NCBI GenBank assembly: GCA_013397845.1
Contig: VZTG01000247.1
Location: forward strand, 581,833 to 645,832
Source: Melanocharis versteri
Taxonomy: Eukaryota; Chordata; Aves; Passeriformes; Melanocharitidae
Length of the DNA stretch: 64,000 nt
Direction of reading: 5' to 3'
Below the pieces are notes generated by a model. It did no database searches, was not told the DNA's origin, and was given only the letters and a program-made list of their open reading frames with translations. The position numbers were made by a program, and so were the translations under genes. Below, in pieces: positions 37,901 to 50,700 of this stretch (its first letter is position 1; every line of letters starts with the position of its first letter).

Positions 37901-40567
37901 ACTAGGTTAAACAATTACACTACACTAATTGGCCTGTGTCGGTCCTGATGAGAAAGTAAACAAATACTGCAGAGAAAAGCTGAGACAAATTGTATCTAAT
38001 TAAATTGATGGGAAAAAAAGTGACAATATTTTTCCCCAGGAAAAAAAAAAAAGGCGACTTGTAACATGACAAATATCGCATGCTTGTAGCCATGTACCCC
38101 ACCTGCTGAATTTCACACCTTTGTTTGGATGTGGCTGTGCCAAGCAGGGGAGAACAGAAGTGCTCTGTAATCTCCATTAGTGCCCAAACTTCTGGGATGC
38201 GTCACAGATCGGATGTTGCTCTTTGCATGCAGGGAGAAGGTTGGCTGCCACCATTTAGCCATTCCACCGACCCTGCTTGTGTGCGTGCCTGCATGTGTGT
38301 GTGTGTTCTGATCACGGTGGGTTGACAGCAATACCTCAGTCCATGAAAAGGATTCCCCCTTTCCTCTTTGCTCACAGTCTAGTTTGCCCATTCCTGGGGC
38401 ATGAGCCTCCCGATGGCTTCTTATCACCCACCAAAGTCCCTTTCTTGTGACAGCCACCATCGTGGCTGATCCTGGAGGTAGAAATTCCTGACCCCAGAGC
38501 TGAAATCATAAGGCACCACGTCTTATATGAGAGAACAATGCTGTCTATCTATAGGTAGCACCCACTTCAGGTCTTCCGTGAACCACCCCTGGTACATTAC
38601 CCTGGCATGAAAGTCTGGGAAGACACAGGTAGGTAGGTGGGAACATTCCAGGTATGGATAAAATTTTTTCTTTTCATTGATCAAAAGAGAAAAAGCCAAG
38701 ATAAATACCACACAGTTTAAGGCTCTGCTGCATCCTCTCATGCTATCCTCTATGTCAACGGCCTCAGGGAAGTTAAAACCACATAAAGTTACTAGTCCCA
38801 TACGCATGTCAAGACAGAGCAGAAACAGGGAAAAGTTACAGGAGAAAAGAGCCTCCATGCACCTCTATTAAAATCAAGCCAGAAAACCTTTTAAATCACT
38901 TTGCATTGGTGAGTTGGTGAATATGAGGACACATCCTTGATTCACCTGGGAAAGGATTATTTAAGCTTGATTACTTGGTAGGATGTTAATAAATAGGTAA
39001 CCTCTATTTTGGGGATCATGAACACATGACATGAAAACCAGAAATCTGGGGCCACTAAAATCTCCTTTCTCTGAATATCAGGGAAATCAGTGAAAAGGCA
39101 CTAAGTGCAAGATCCAGCCAGCCACAGAAGTGGCTGCAATAGTGGTAGCTATGTATGTAGTATACAGCTGGGCATTTCCATCCTAATCCTCTGTTTTGAG
39201 TTGCTCAGAGCTTTCCAGATGCTTTAGTTATCAGGATAAAATGTTCCAGGCCTGGTCTCTGGCAAAATGAATATTTTTAATAGTTCAAGATAAAAGTGGT
39301 TCCGTTATTCTTGAGTGGGAGAGAAATCCAAGGATCAAGGAAACACTCTTTTTTTCTTTTTTCTTTTTTTGTGATTTTTTTCCTAATAGTTCATCTGCTC
39401 AGATGTCTGAGAGACCAGATTTGAAGACTGGCATGAAGCAGCCCTTGCTGAGAGGGCCACTAGAGATTAGAACACATTGCAGCTATTGACCAGTGTGTTA
39501 CAGGGAAATTTCTCTGTGATCCAAAAAGCATTATGAGACCTTGGAAATTATCCAGCGGACTTATGCAGTTTATTTAGGAAAGCTGATCCTCCCACTCTCC
39601 CCTCACACATACACAGTTTCCTCTTGTAATATTGGGAGCAAACATATTCCTTGTTCGTGACTAATTTAGCTATACAGAGATCCCAAAAGAAATTAGCAAG
39701 ATGAACCAGATGACCTCTTGAGATCCCCTCTAGCCTAATTTTCCTATTGTCTAGTCTAAATGCACATCTGATTCGTACCCTAAGTCCCATATAAACTTTA
39801 CATCACTTGTGTAAATCTGTTTTTCGAAGTCCACTGATGAGCCATAGCGCATAATAATATTACAGAATTATGTTCGGTGTTTTCCCCTGTGGTCCTTCAG
39901 GTTGGTGCATGCAGAGCAGCCCACACTACGCAACACATGTATGTTTTGTGTGTTGAAACTGCAGTAAATTCAGGGTGTGGTGCAACCCACTAATACTTAC
40001 AAAGCTTGTAGAAGACTGGAGGGAAGCACTGTTGCCCTGTGATGGCTGTGAATTGCCCTCTATGTAAGGGACATGTTCACGTTGCCATACTTTGACTCTG
40101 CTCTTCAAGGCAGACACAGGAACTGGAGGAAGTGTTGCACCTCTTCCAGGGAAGGTGTATTCTGCATGAAAAACTGGGCAACAGTGAAGATGATCTGGTT
40201 ACCCCCACTGCAGACAAGAGCAAGCTAAAATAAAGCCACTGCCCCTGGCTCTGTTGTCCCTACAGGAGCTGCGCTGCCTCTGTGAACAGCTAATAGATCA
40301 ATCAAAGTGGAAATACACACGGCTTTAAGGGTGCAGTTGTGAGGGTTTCACATTAGTTCAGACAATCTGGGTGGTAATCAGTGCTCTTCACACTTAGGTT
40401 CATACTGAACCTTCTCTAGTTGTAACCATAGGAGTTTTGCACCAAATTTGACCGTGGCCTTAGCAATCCAGGTCAATTGGAAATGTACCATTATAGTAAC
40501 ATACACATCATAACAGAAAAATCAGGGAAAAAGAATAAAAATAGTGAAGAATATGATAGTAGCGTGT
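37901..40567. other. Intergenic sequence without recognised genes
   Basis: Short open frames without similarity. A short (TG)n lies at 38,296-38,305 and T-rich runs near 39,350. No gene. Confidence 0.45.
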
Positions 40568-40725
40568 CCATTTTAAAGGTGAGTAGCTGAGTCACAGAGA
40601 GACGGGAGCCTAAATTCCCAAAGGCAGGCAGGCTGGTAACTGAGGAGAGAGTACTTGCCCAAACTGGACAGGAAGTCAATAACAGGGCTTAACTTTGATC
40701 TCCTGACTTGCAATCATCTTATGAT
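40568..40725 (+). repeat. MIR-like ancient SINE fragment
   Basis: The order of diagnostic strings follows the MIR/CORE-SINE pattern as I know it: CCATTTTAAAGGTGAG, GCTGAGTCACAGAGAG, ACTTGCCCAAAC, ACAGGAAGTC, and near the end GATCTCCTGACTT. An internal insertion of about 40 bases separates the second and third. The copy is old and much mutated, and is called from memory of the consensus. Confidence 0.55.
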
Positions 40726-42448
40726 GCAACCATAAAACCAAGCCTTTCCCCAGGGCTTCTCAGAAAAGGTGAGTTATTTCTGCCCCTTAGCAGACACTTG
40801 CGCAGTTCACCGGGCTGGACATTGGAGAGCATCAGCACCTGCAGCATCTCTCAGCAGACGGGATGGGGCAAGGAGGGTGCTGCGGGAGCTCTGCATCCCA
40901 GATTCACTTTGTGGGAAGGTTGGACGACTTCTGTGCGAATAACTGACTGACTTGTTGCTAGGGAACAGTTGGGAGGCATGCTTTTGATCTCCCATATGCT
41001 TACTACTAATAAATAAACAAATAACAATAATTACAACAAACCCCAAGCCTGTTGTATCTCCAAGATTAATTAATGATGAAATACAGCTGAAATTCTGTAA
41101 AAGAAGGCAGCAAGGTGGGTTAGATTTCATATTTTCCTGCTGCGTATGGAAATGATGGTTGAAATTAACATTTTTTTTCTCCTTAAAATTTACCTTAGCT
41201 GGATCAGGTTAGTGGGAGGAGTGGGGGAGTATTCCCTTCACAGACAGAAGATGAGCAGGCAGACAGTAAATCTCCCCATGCCAGTTTTACTCACATCCAG
41301 TTTTTCCTGCCTAGTACAGTTAAGTTTTTTAGATACTTTACTTGCATTTCTAATTCAGTTATTCTTCTGAAATTTATTCAAAGGATTTATGCTTATGAAA
41401 TTATAATATAATGCTGCCTATATGCCAATGAGCTGCAGGCAAAGAAAATAATTTTCTTCAATTTACAGTTATGAGGCTGGAAGAAAATGATGCCTTCTTA
41501 TCACCTCTTTTTCTTTGTATGCCTCGGTATTTTTTTAAGTCTTCAGAAGGCAGGAGCTGATGATGAATTCTTAAGCAGATCACACTGATAATTGTATTTC
41601 AGAACTGTCAGCTCTGTGAAGACTGTCCACGGAGGTGTCTCAGTTCACTTGAGCTATTTGTGTCACTGCTTCTCCAGGAACTCAGCCCTCAATAAAACCC
41701 AAATCACTGGGGATATTGTTAAGTCTTCTGAAAGGATTATTAGATCGAAGGAAAATTTATGGATGACACTTTGTAACAATTAATCAGGAACTGTTGATGA
41801 AGTTAAGTTGGTTCTTTATTCTTGAACAGAAAAAAAAAATATGCAGCCCCTGTACAAATTGTCAAATGGCCTATTTTGTCACTCGGTTTGATTAATGGAC
41901 TATTTGGAGTCCCCAAAAAGTCCTAGTACAAATAAAAAAGAATCATAAATATTGAATAAGCTCACAGCATGGTTAACCTTGACTATGTTTTGGAACATTC
42001 TTGGAGAAAACTTTGCTATTCAGAAAATAAATTGCTAAGGGGATTAAAAAAAAAATTAAAAATTGGAGATTTTGGAAAATGTCACCTACCCAACCTTGTC
42101 ATCCTGATTAGCCTGTCATGATAAATTAGCTTTAGTTAGCTTTGCAATCAGGTCAGAAACTGCTGGTACAGTACCACATTTTGCAAGTGGGGCTACACCT
42201 GGTCCACAAGAGGGGCACTGGATGGCAAGGAAAATACTCCTGCTCTTGGTGCTTTGTGTGTCAGACAGCGCTGGGACTGCTAACAGGCTATTATCCTTTT
42301 GTACTGTAATTTATGGAAATGGAGCCCAAGGAGTGCTGAGAGCATGAGAGTCACGGTGCCATAAGGTTGTTTCTGAAAGGTTGGGCAAAAGATGTCCGGT
42401 GATCTGTGTATATGCAAATGACAAGACCAAAGCTTCAGCTGCAGAGAA
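40726..42448. other. Intergenic sequence without recognised genes
   Basis: AT-rich, no gene. Possible conserved pieces at about 41,390-41,470 and 41,860-41,920 (GGTTTGATTAATGGAC) by texture only. Confidence 0.4.
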
Positions 42449-42491
42449 CACGCGCACACACACAGACACACACACAGACACACACACGCAC
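42449..42491. repeat. (CA)n/(CAGA) microsatellite
   Basis: About 43 bases of CA alternation broken by two CAGA units and flanked by CGCGCA and CGCACG. Alternating purine-pyrimidine sequence of this kind can adopt Z-DNA. Confidence 0.95.
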
Positions 42492-42734
42492 GTTCATGCG
42501 TATTCAGGACACGCAGTTTCCATCTTTTCCTCCTGCTCCTCTGTCTCTCTATTTGCAACTCCGGCGCCCTCCTTCCCCCAGAGCTCCCCCCCATTGCTTG
42601 ATGCAGCTGTTTAGTCCTGACAGGTCTGACCAGTCATTTTTGCTAACCTCTGATAGCATCTAGGTCAGCGTGATCCCAAACTGGCTTGCTTTTGTTCTCG
42701 GCTAGCAAGAAATACAATGCTATTAGTTTAGGCT

Positions 42735-42875
42735 GGGATTCCACAAAGCTCTTAAACTCCACGTGCTTCACTCCAGGAATGCAGGAAATTCCACTCTTCT
42801 CCTTCAGCAGGGCATTTAGGTGCCTGCTTAAAGTCAGGCACATACGAGACATGCTTGGGCTGAATCAGGCCCTCA
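42735..42875. repeat. Possible ancient amniote dispersed repeat
   Basis: Strings such as GGGATTCCACAAAG, CATTTAGGTGCCTGCTTAAA and TGGGCTGAATCAGGCCCT resemble an old dispersed repeat common in turtle, crocodile and bird DNA. I cannot name the family with certainty. Confidence 0.3.
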
Positions 42876-43906
42876 CTGAGGAGAAATAGTGCCACTTTAC
42901 ATTTTGTTTAGTTAGCCCCTTTTTCCAGCACGTCTCATATGCCAGCTCACTACCCCATCTCAGATGGCATACATGCAATCATGTACTTGAAAGCAAGGCT
43001 CAGGAAGTGGGAGAGATTGAGAAATCTGGGCAACTATTTCCAATAGCTGTACAACAATAAATTCTCATTAGATTTTGTTAAATCTCTGCAAGTAACACAG
43101 GAATTCAAACAGGAGAATTGTTTTTTGTCTCATCACTTCCCATTTGGAGCTATAATTATTACTTTACGATTGATTTTTATGCCCACAGTTCTCCATGACC
43201 ACAGATAGCCCTCTGCCTCCCACTGAAGAATAGCACCGCAGGAACAGAGAGGGCTGGGCTAGAGGTGGCACATGCACTGGGTATCCATCTGGGGAAACCA
43301 AGGTGCTAGCTCCGATTGCTCCCTGCTGCCTTCCATATCCACTTGGTTAGTGGTGGCCAAAGGGAAATGCTTTTCTCAGAAACGTCTGCGTCAGGAAAGT
43401 AGGGATAAGGAAGTTGCATAGATGGTTTGGTCCATTTTCATACTGGTACTTCAAACTGGTCATGCAGCATGTGGGGAAGAGCAGGGAAGCACAAAGTTTT
43501 CAAAGGCTCTGGGTATTTCTTTAGGATATACAGCTGAAAGTCTCTTATAAAGTACTTTCATAATTATACAGTACTATGGCCTGTGGTTAAAAGAATCCCA
43601 TGGACATTACCAGCCTGAACTGGGCTGGGATGAGGCAGGAGTTTTGTGGGGAAGGTGACAGAGAGCTTCTGCTGAGGAGGGTGCAGGTCAGCCAGCAGGC
43701 AGGACTTCCCCTCAGAGCTCTGCTCAGCCCACACCACCTCCCTGGAGTAAACACCCAGCTGAGGACACCTTCTTGCAGTTTTCTCAGCAAGGTGCAAAGC
43801 CAAGGTCCTGACGGGCGGTGATAGTTAAGGATGGGAAGGGAGGGTGTTGAGGATGGAGCCAGGGTCTTCCCAGTGGTGCTGACCATTAGGGCAAAAGGCA
43901 GTGGGC
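42876..43906. other. Intergenic sequence without recognised genes
   Basis: Nothing gene-like beyond short random open frames on both strands near 43,560-43,890. Confidence 0.45.
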
Positions 43907-44585
43907 AGAATCACAGAACCACAATGTTGTTAGGGTTGGAAGGGACCTCTGGAGACCATCTACACCAACTTCTCTGCCAAGGTAGGGTCACCTGGAGCAG
44001 GTTACACAGAAATGTGCGCAGGTGTGTTTGGAATGTCTCCAGAGAAGGAGACTCCATGACCTTCCTCGGCTGCCTGTTCCAGTGCTCTGCCACCCTCAAT
44101 ATAAAGAAGTTCTTCCTCGTGTTGAGGTGAAACTTCTTGTGTTTTAGTTCATGGCCATTGCTCCTTGTCCTGTCACTGGCCACTACTGAAAAGAGTCTGG
44201 CACCATCCTCTTGGCACCCCTGGAGATATTTATATGCATTAATGAGATCCCCTCTCAGCCTTCTCTTCAACTGACTAAAGAGCCCCAGCTCCTGCAGTCT
44301 TTCCTCATAAGAGAGATGCTCCAAACCCCAAATCATCATGGCCCTCCTCTGGACACTCTCCAGTAGCTCCTTGTCTTTTTTGTCTTGAAGATCCCAGAAC
44401 TGGACACAGCACTCCAGATGTGGCCTCACTAGGGCCCAGTAGAGGATGAGGATCACCTCCCTTGACCTGCTGGCCAAACTCTTTGCAATGCATTCCAGGA
44501 TCCCACACAAGGAATCTCTGGCCACAAGGACACATTGCCAGCTCATGTCAATTTGTCACCCACCAGGACTCCCAGATCCTTTTTC
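43907..44585 (-). mobile_element. CR1 LINE 3' fragment with long open reverse transcriptase frame
   Basis: The reversed CR1 3' end begins at 43,907 (AGAATCACAGAACC, then GTTGGAAGGGACCTCTGGAG). The minus strand carries an uninterrupted 211-codon frame (43,911-44,546) that is the C-terminal reverse transcriptase/thumb part of CR1: ALVRPHLECCVQFWD, ELLESVQRRAM, YEERLQELGLFSQLKRRL, RGDLINAYKYLQG, NFFILRVAEHWNRQPR, ESPSLETFQ. The expected stop after the last of these is lost, so the frame reads on into the 3' UTR. Just upstream of its ATG a frameshift separates it from KKDLGVLVGDKL at about 44,550-44,585, which also belongs to CR1. It is 5'-truncated and cannot move on its own. Confidence 0.96.
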
Positions 44586-44589
44586 ACAT

Positions 44590-44788
44590 GCAGGTGACCA
44601 TGTACTGGAACAAGTTGCCCAGAGAGGGTATGGAATCTCCCTCACTGGAGATATTCAAGAACCATCTGGACTTGATCCTGTGCAATGTAGTCTAGGGGAC
44701 CCTCCTTGAGCAGGGAGTTTGGATCAGAGCAGGAGGTTGGACCCACTGTGATCCCTTCCAACCTTACCCATTCTGTGATTCTGTGAAT
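44590..44788 (+). mobile_element. CR1 LINE 3' end, opposite orientation
   Basis: The plus strand encodes WNKLPREGMESPSLEIFK...LDLILCNVV and a stop (near 44,695), the CR1 reverse transcriptase C-terminus. A 3' UTR follows and ends with two copies of ATTCTGTG (44,770-44,785) plus AATT, the CR1 terminal repeat. It abuts the minus-strand CR1 at its 5' end. Since each piece has its own 3' terminus, these are probably two insertions. Confidence 0.93.
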
Positions 44789-47700
44789 TTTCACAGGAGT
44801 GATAATCCTGATTAAATCCTGATTAAATTCCAGTCTTGGTAATTGCATGCTGCCTGAAGGAATTCCTGCTGCTGATTCACCTGTGAAAGCGACAGTGGTC
44901 CTAGGCAGAGCCACCCAGGGTTGTCACAACAGGCTGCATAACTGGCTTTGGGGTGGAGCTCTTTCAGGGGTTCTTGCTGTGTTTTGATGTGTTTTGTGTG
45001 GGATTTAGACATTTACTAGGTCAGGGAGACTGAGCGAAACTGAACAGACTGTTTAGCTCAGTTGTTGGCACGGTCACAGGAGAGAGAAGAAACTTGTGCT
45101 CCATTTCCTGAGTCAGTTGAGTCTCTGGAGAATATCTAGGACCCAGAGCCTTCTCTGGATGGTGAATAATACTTCTGTGTCAAATGTAGGTACTGAGAAT
45201 GCTTAGATCATGTTCTGTTTGCTCCTGTAGGTGTCCAGATTTAAAGCTTTAGGTACTTTGAGGCAGTAGCAACAGGATGGGAAATTGTGAATCAAATCCT
45301 GTGCTAACAGGACTCTCAGGCTGCAGAGTGGTACCTCTACTCTTTGTGCAAGAGATCCTAGAAATTAAGGTAATGCACAAGAAAGCACTGCAGCTAGTGA
45401 GAAAGAAAAAGGCTTTCAGGTGTAGACATTATGATGGCCAGTCAAGAACGGGGTGTCTGAGTTCTGCTACATTTAATTTATGGTAAGCAGAACATCTTCA
45501 GAAAGGACTATCCCTATTCAAAAAAAGTCCTTATATTCTTGTTGTTAGGATGCTCCTGAAAAGTGTGCATTTGAATCCCCTTGGAAGACATGGATTTACG
45601 TCTATTCCCTGCTTGCATCTCAGGTAGGTGCTCAGAACACTTTTGTTTCAGGGCTACCAGACTGGGTCCCCCATGGTACAAGGGAGGGATACCTGCACAC
45701 AAATGTCAGCATGGCTTAAAGGTAGACCAGGCACGTAACACCACTGCAGTACCTGATGGTAGGGGTGTGTCCTGCACAAAAGGACACATACATGGAGAAC
45801 TTGTTGCCTGGAGAACCTTACCACTGCTGGAAGAGATGCAGACCTGGTGCCTCCTCGATACTTTGCTGGTGAGCAGAGGTTTGGAGGTGTCTGAATTGGT
45901 GGTTTTTCATTACCTATCCATGGCATGCTTGAGTAGATACTGCAAGGAGTCTTTCAATATGTGAACTCATAGGGAGGCTTTTCTCGCAGCTCCTTTGGAG
46001 CAGATCAAAATGCTTTGCTTTCTAAAATAAACTACTCCTAGTGTCTTTTGTAAAACTGACAAAAGAATAAGATCAACCTCAGTCCACATTTTCTTCTAAC
46101 GTTCCCAAACACACATCAAAATAAAACACCCTTTACTAAACATTAGGTACGATTTTTCCTTTGATGACTCTCTGCTCCCAAAAGACAGCTCAAATCCTGG
46201 AAACATGAGGAAAGATTCAGCCACTTGAAGGGTGCAGATTTCATTGCTATTGTTTGCCAGTGAAAGAACAACAATGCATAAGAAAACATGTATACTAAAT
46301 AACATTAATTGCATTATAAAGAGCACCAGGCATCCTATAAAAACCTGTTGCCTAAATGTGTCTGTTACAATTTATCAGCAAATGATCTTCATGCAAAAGA
46401 GCCAAAGCAATTAGACGGGGGCTGGCTGAGCTCTGCACTCCTTTCACATGCTGTGTAGTAAAACAGACCACCAAAAAAAAAGTCCTGTATATCTCAAAAT
46501 GCTAGGTCAGTGGTTCAGCTTTCTCACTAGGGTCTTTTCTGTGTTAATTTGCCGTATTTTAAAAATCATGTTACACGTTATTCATTTTCTACCTTTTCTT
46601 CTTTCAATGCCCCTGCTATGGTTTGGCTACATGTGCTTAAGTGTAAACCCCCTGCAAAAGAATTTGCATTAGCTAGAACTGAATCAACAAATAGGTTTCA
46701 CCCGAAAGGGGACATACTTTTTCTCCAGGTTAAGGCTGATTTTTATTTATTTATATTTTTGAGCTTCTTTGACCAGCAGGTAAGTAAAAACCTAACTATG
46801 ATAATGAAATAACATTGACTTACCCCACCTGTTTCAGTTTTGTTTTTGTGGTTTTAAGTTAGTGCTTTCATTTAATGTTACGCTTACACCACCATCTGAT
46901 TTTGAAGATATCAAAAGAAGAGTAAATGGCAGGTATATGGTATTTTCCCTTTTAAGAGGTATTGTAATTTTATACACAAGGATAACACCTGTGGATCAAG
47001 ACACTGAGCTTTGGATAACTGCCGACTGGGAGTATTGTGAAGATGTGACTACAAATTCCCTTACACTTCTTTCCACAAAAATGTAAGTTATAGCGGCTGC
47101 TTTGTGTTTTTATAGGCTGGAACTGTGTTATTCATGGGATGTGGAGTATAATGTTGATTTTGTGTTTTGACTCTTCAATTCTTCCGTAAATGCAGAGAGA
47201 GGAGAAAGCAATTTGGCTCTTGCTCTTCACAGATGGGAAGATATGGTCTTTGATCTTAATGCTAGAACTAGTAATCAAATGTTGGCTTCCTGGCTTTTAA
47301 TGTGTGAATGAGTTGAAAGATGCTCTCGACGAGGCTAACAAGCCATGTGTAGTGGGTGAATGATGCTTCGTGTAGCTCATTCTTGACACATTTATGATAT
47401 AAAACAAATGTATGAAGGTCTTTTGATCCGTGAGCTAAGGCTGCCTATGTTTACACAGACAAGGCAGGAGTATTTGGAGGTTTTGAAAAGTATCCACATG
47501 CACTGTTGTCTCCCTACCTTTACACTGTTTTTGCTTATCTTTCTGTTTGCTAGCTACAGTGCTCTCTGCTAGAACAGTGCTAATTTTCACTTCATGTGAT
47601 ATTCGCTATCACACCTCCCCTGAGTGGAAATCGCACAGTGGAATCTTTTTAGACCTATGGTGTCTACATTTGGGCTTGGGAAAGGACAGGGCAGCTCTTA

Positions 47701-50700
47701 CGGCCATGCAGCGGCACAAAATCTGCTTGTTCCCTCTTTATCAATGAACGGCACTGAGTGCTCAAGGAATTCAGCAGCTGTATTTTGCTTGGAATTATAT
47801 GTGAAGGTGGATCCTCCTTCTTGTCATTTTATTTATCATTAACAGCCATTTTAATTTCTTCCCAGCGGCAATTATCCTGATATCACCACATCTAAATCAG
47901 AAATGACACTGTAGTGGTTATATTATGTTGACTGGGCATCACCTAATTTTTAAGTGGCATTCTTGCCCCATCATTGTGATTATATCCCTTTCTAATAAGT
48001 AACATAAGAAAAGATCTACATAATGGGAAAACATACATATTAATATATTCCATGACAAACATGTTAACTTTACATATTAATCATGGTAAATAGAAGTAAC
48101 GTTTTACATTTTTCCTCTTCAGTACACTGTTCTCTTGACAGCTTGCTTTCCCTCTGGTTCTATTCTTTCCAGTCCTGGTGTACATTCCACTGCCTCTGGT
48201 CACCCTCTTAGTTGCAGAAGGAGAAGGCAGGTCACATTCGTTTGGTTAAAAAGAAAAAAAGGAAAAACAATGTTACTGGATAACGTAATATTGCTGCTCT
48301 CCTCATTGCGTTCAGGTCTGCATGAAGGGACTCGAATATGTGCAATAAACATATGTGTGTGATAATGAGATTGTTGGTGGAAAGTCATCTTGAAAAGACA
48401 AGGAGCAATTAAGCTTGCTTACTTATACAAGTTAGAATGACAAGATGCCAGTGCTGGTCCCGTTCATCCATATAATAGGGTTCTCCTCCCCTGCTTAGCT
48501 GTGTTGGGAGAAGCCTTTCCTGTCAAACCTCTGCCATGACTCCACCATAAAGCAATCTGCCTTCCTTCTTTTCATACACCATTCATTCTCACACTCGCAT
48601 CACTGTCCTGATTTCAACTGAGTGCCTGCTAGCAAGCACCTGTATTAGAATAATTTAAGAATTCAATGCAAAGCCTTCATATAACTGAGTATTTATTTGT
48701 ATTGGTGTACTCTCTTGTCCAATTTTAATTGAATACTTAAAGAAGTCAGGGGGGAGATGTGCAGGTTGCTCACAAATGCTTAATAATGCGATGTGTGGAG
48801 TCAACAAATAATGCACCTTTCTCTTGCTATCTTGAAGATTTAGATAGGATATCTTGGATGCTATTGACAAGGAGAGAAGTGTGGAACAATAGGAACATAT
48901 GATAGTGTTAGATAACAATAGCTATCCTTATGCATCTTGAATTGAATGATGAAGCCATCAATTAGAGAAATAGCCCTTTGAGTATATATCATTGACAAGA
49001 TGAATACCAGTACATTGCATTTCTGGATGGAGATCTCAGTGATCTGTAATTCAGAACAGTGAATAGTATATACAGTCAAACTAAGTCTATTACTTTGAAA
49101 ATCAGAAATCTTTTGCTCATGTTTCTTTGTTTTTGTGGTTTGGTTTTTTTAGCTACAAGACTTTTTCCAATACTGAAGGTATTTGTACTTCATATTAATA
49201 ACTTAAACAGTGTTTTCTCAGTTAGTATTAAGATGCCACTCTTCTTCACAGTAAGCATATTTAGTGGACACTTTCAGGGCTTAAAGGAGCATGAGAAGCA
49301 GTTCTTTCTAGTTGCTGTCTGTTCTCTTAATTAATTCTTACATAAAGGCATGGGGATCCATTCATACCCTCTGAACTCTGTTAGAGTCCCTCTCCACAAT
49401 AAGCAGCAGACCTGGCATACACTCTATGTCATAGCCTCTATTTTCAGCCTAAATTCTCTCATATTCTCGTTGGAATGTCTGATAGTTTCTATCCCCTCTG
49501 TACATCCCAGCTCTGGGTGGTTTCTTATGTGTTTTGTTTCATTTTTTTATGTTTTGTTGTTGGGTTTTGGGTTTTTTATTAATAATCATTAGTATCGTTT
49601 ATAGCGGAAAAACCACAGAAAGAGTTAAAGAGATGGAAGTTGCATTATAATAAGCAAGGAATTCCCAGCTCTTACAGTTTCCCGTTATCAGTTTCATTTC
49701 TTTTACTTACATTTCAAAGTGAGTAAATACTCCATGGTCAGGGCCAAAATTTACTCTTGGATCTTTACATAGGTACCAAGATGTACAGCAGCAGCATTAG
49801 ACAGTGAAAATGGCTCTGTAGGAGAATAAAGAAAAATATGAGGAAAGACTGTAATTAACAGAGTGCTTGACTAACTATAAAATACAATTAAAGGAATGAA
49901 AATAAGCATTCATGACCATTTTCTCTATTATTATAATTTTTCATTGATTTTTTTTTTAACATGGACTCCTTTGTGTGAAATCAGCTTTATGATCTAAATG
50001 TTTAGGTCCTCTTCATGTTTGTTTGTTTGTATGCAGAAGGTCATTATATTAAAAAATGGATCCTACCAGGCATGCCAGTGATTGTTGCAGTGAAGAATTT
50101 CTAGAGCCTTAGGGGATAAAAAGCAGTCACTGCCTTTCCCAGAAGCATCTGAAAGGGCTAATGAAGTTTGGTGGATCTCAAATGTATTGACAATATATGG
50201 CCTGATGAAGGTAAGAAAAAGCTCAGGTCTTTCAGGAAAACAGCAGGTAAAAGAAATTTCTGTAGCTTTCCTCCTTCTAAATCTAATCAAATGAAACCAC
50301 CTACAGGCCAATAAGATTCTTGAGTGCACTTTGCCCTGGAAATAGTGTTGTATTATCACCCAAAACATAAATAATGCAATAAAAGAAAATGGTTGATGTC
50401 TTCTTAATGAGCTATTGTTAAGGCACCCTTCGCTCTTATCTCTTTTCATAGCCTGATGCAAAGAGCAGCATCCAGTGGTCGAGAGCATATTTTGAGTGCT
50501 GCTAGGAAAGTACAAATGAGAAAACAGGTTTAATTATACTGCTTACTGCATCTAGAGGTCCATGTGGTTTGACCGGCTGTGTTAGGACACCCTGTAATTT
50601 GGAGGAATTCTCTGTGCACTAGCACCATAAATGTACTGCTATCAAAAGGATGGTTAATAATCTAAAGTTGGCTGTTAACATTGCTGGAGCTGGTGTCTAT

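Noticed and set aside
42381..42663. Thr/His-rich plus-strand frames
   Set aside because: They are generated by the (CA)n microsatellite.
45049..45080. tRNA-like A-box string TTTAGCTCAGTTGTTGGCAC, as in some bird tRNA-derived SINEs
   Set aside because: No B-box, no tRNA fold and no SINE body follow, so it is probably chance.
46862..47086. 74-codon plus-strand frame with a plausible globular look
   Set aside because: No flanking splice acceptor and donor in agreement with the frame, and no recognised family.
50063..50515. 150-codon minus-strand frame
   Set aside because: It has no recognisable domain, signal peptide or splice context, and the composition is that of random AT-rich DNA.
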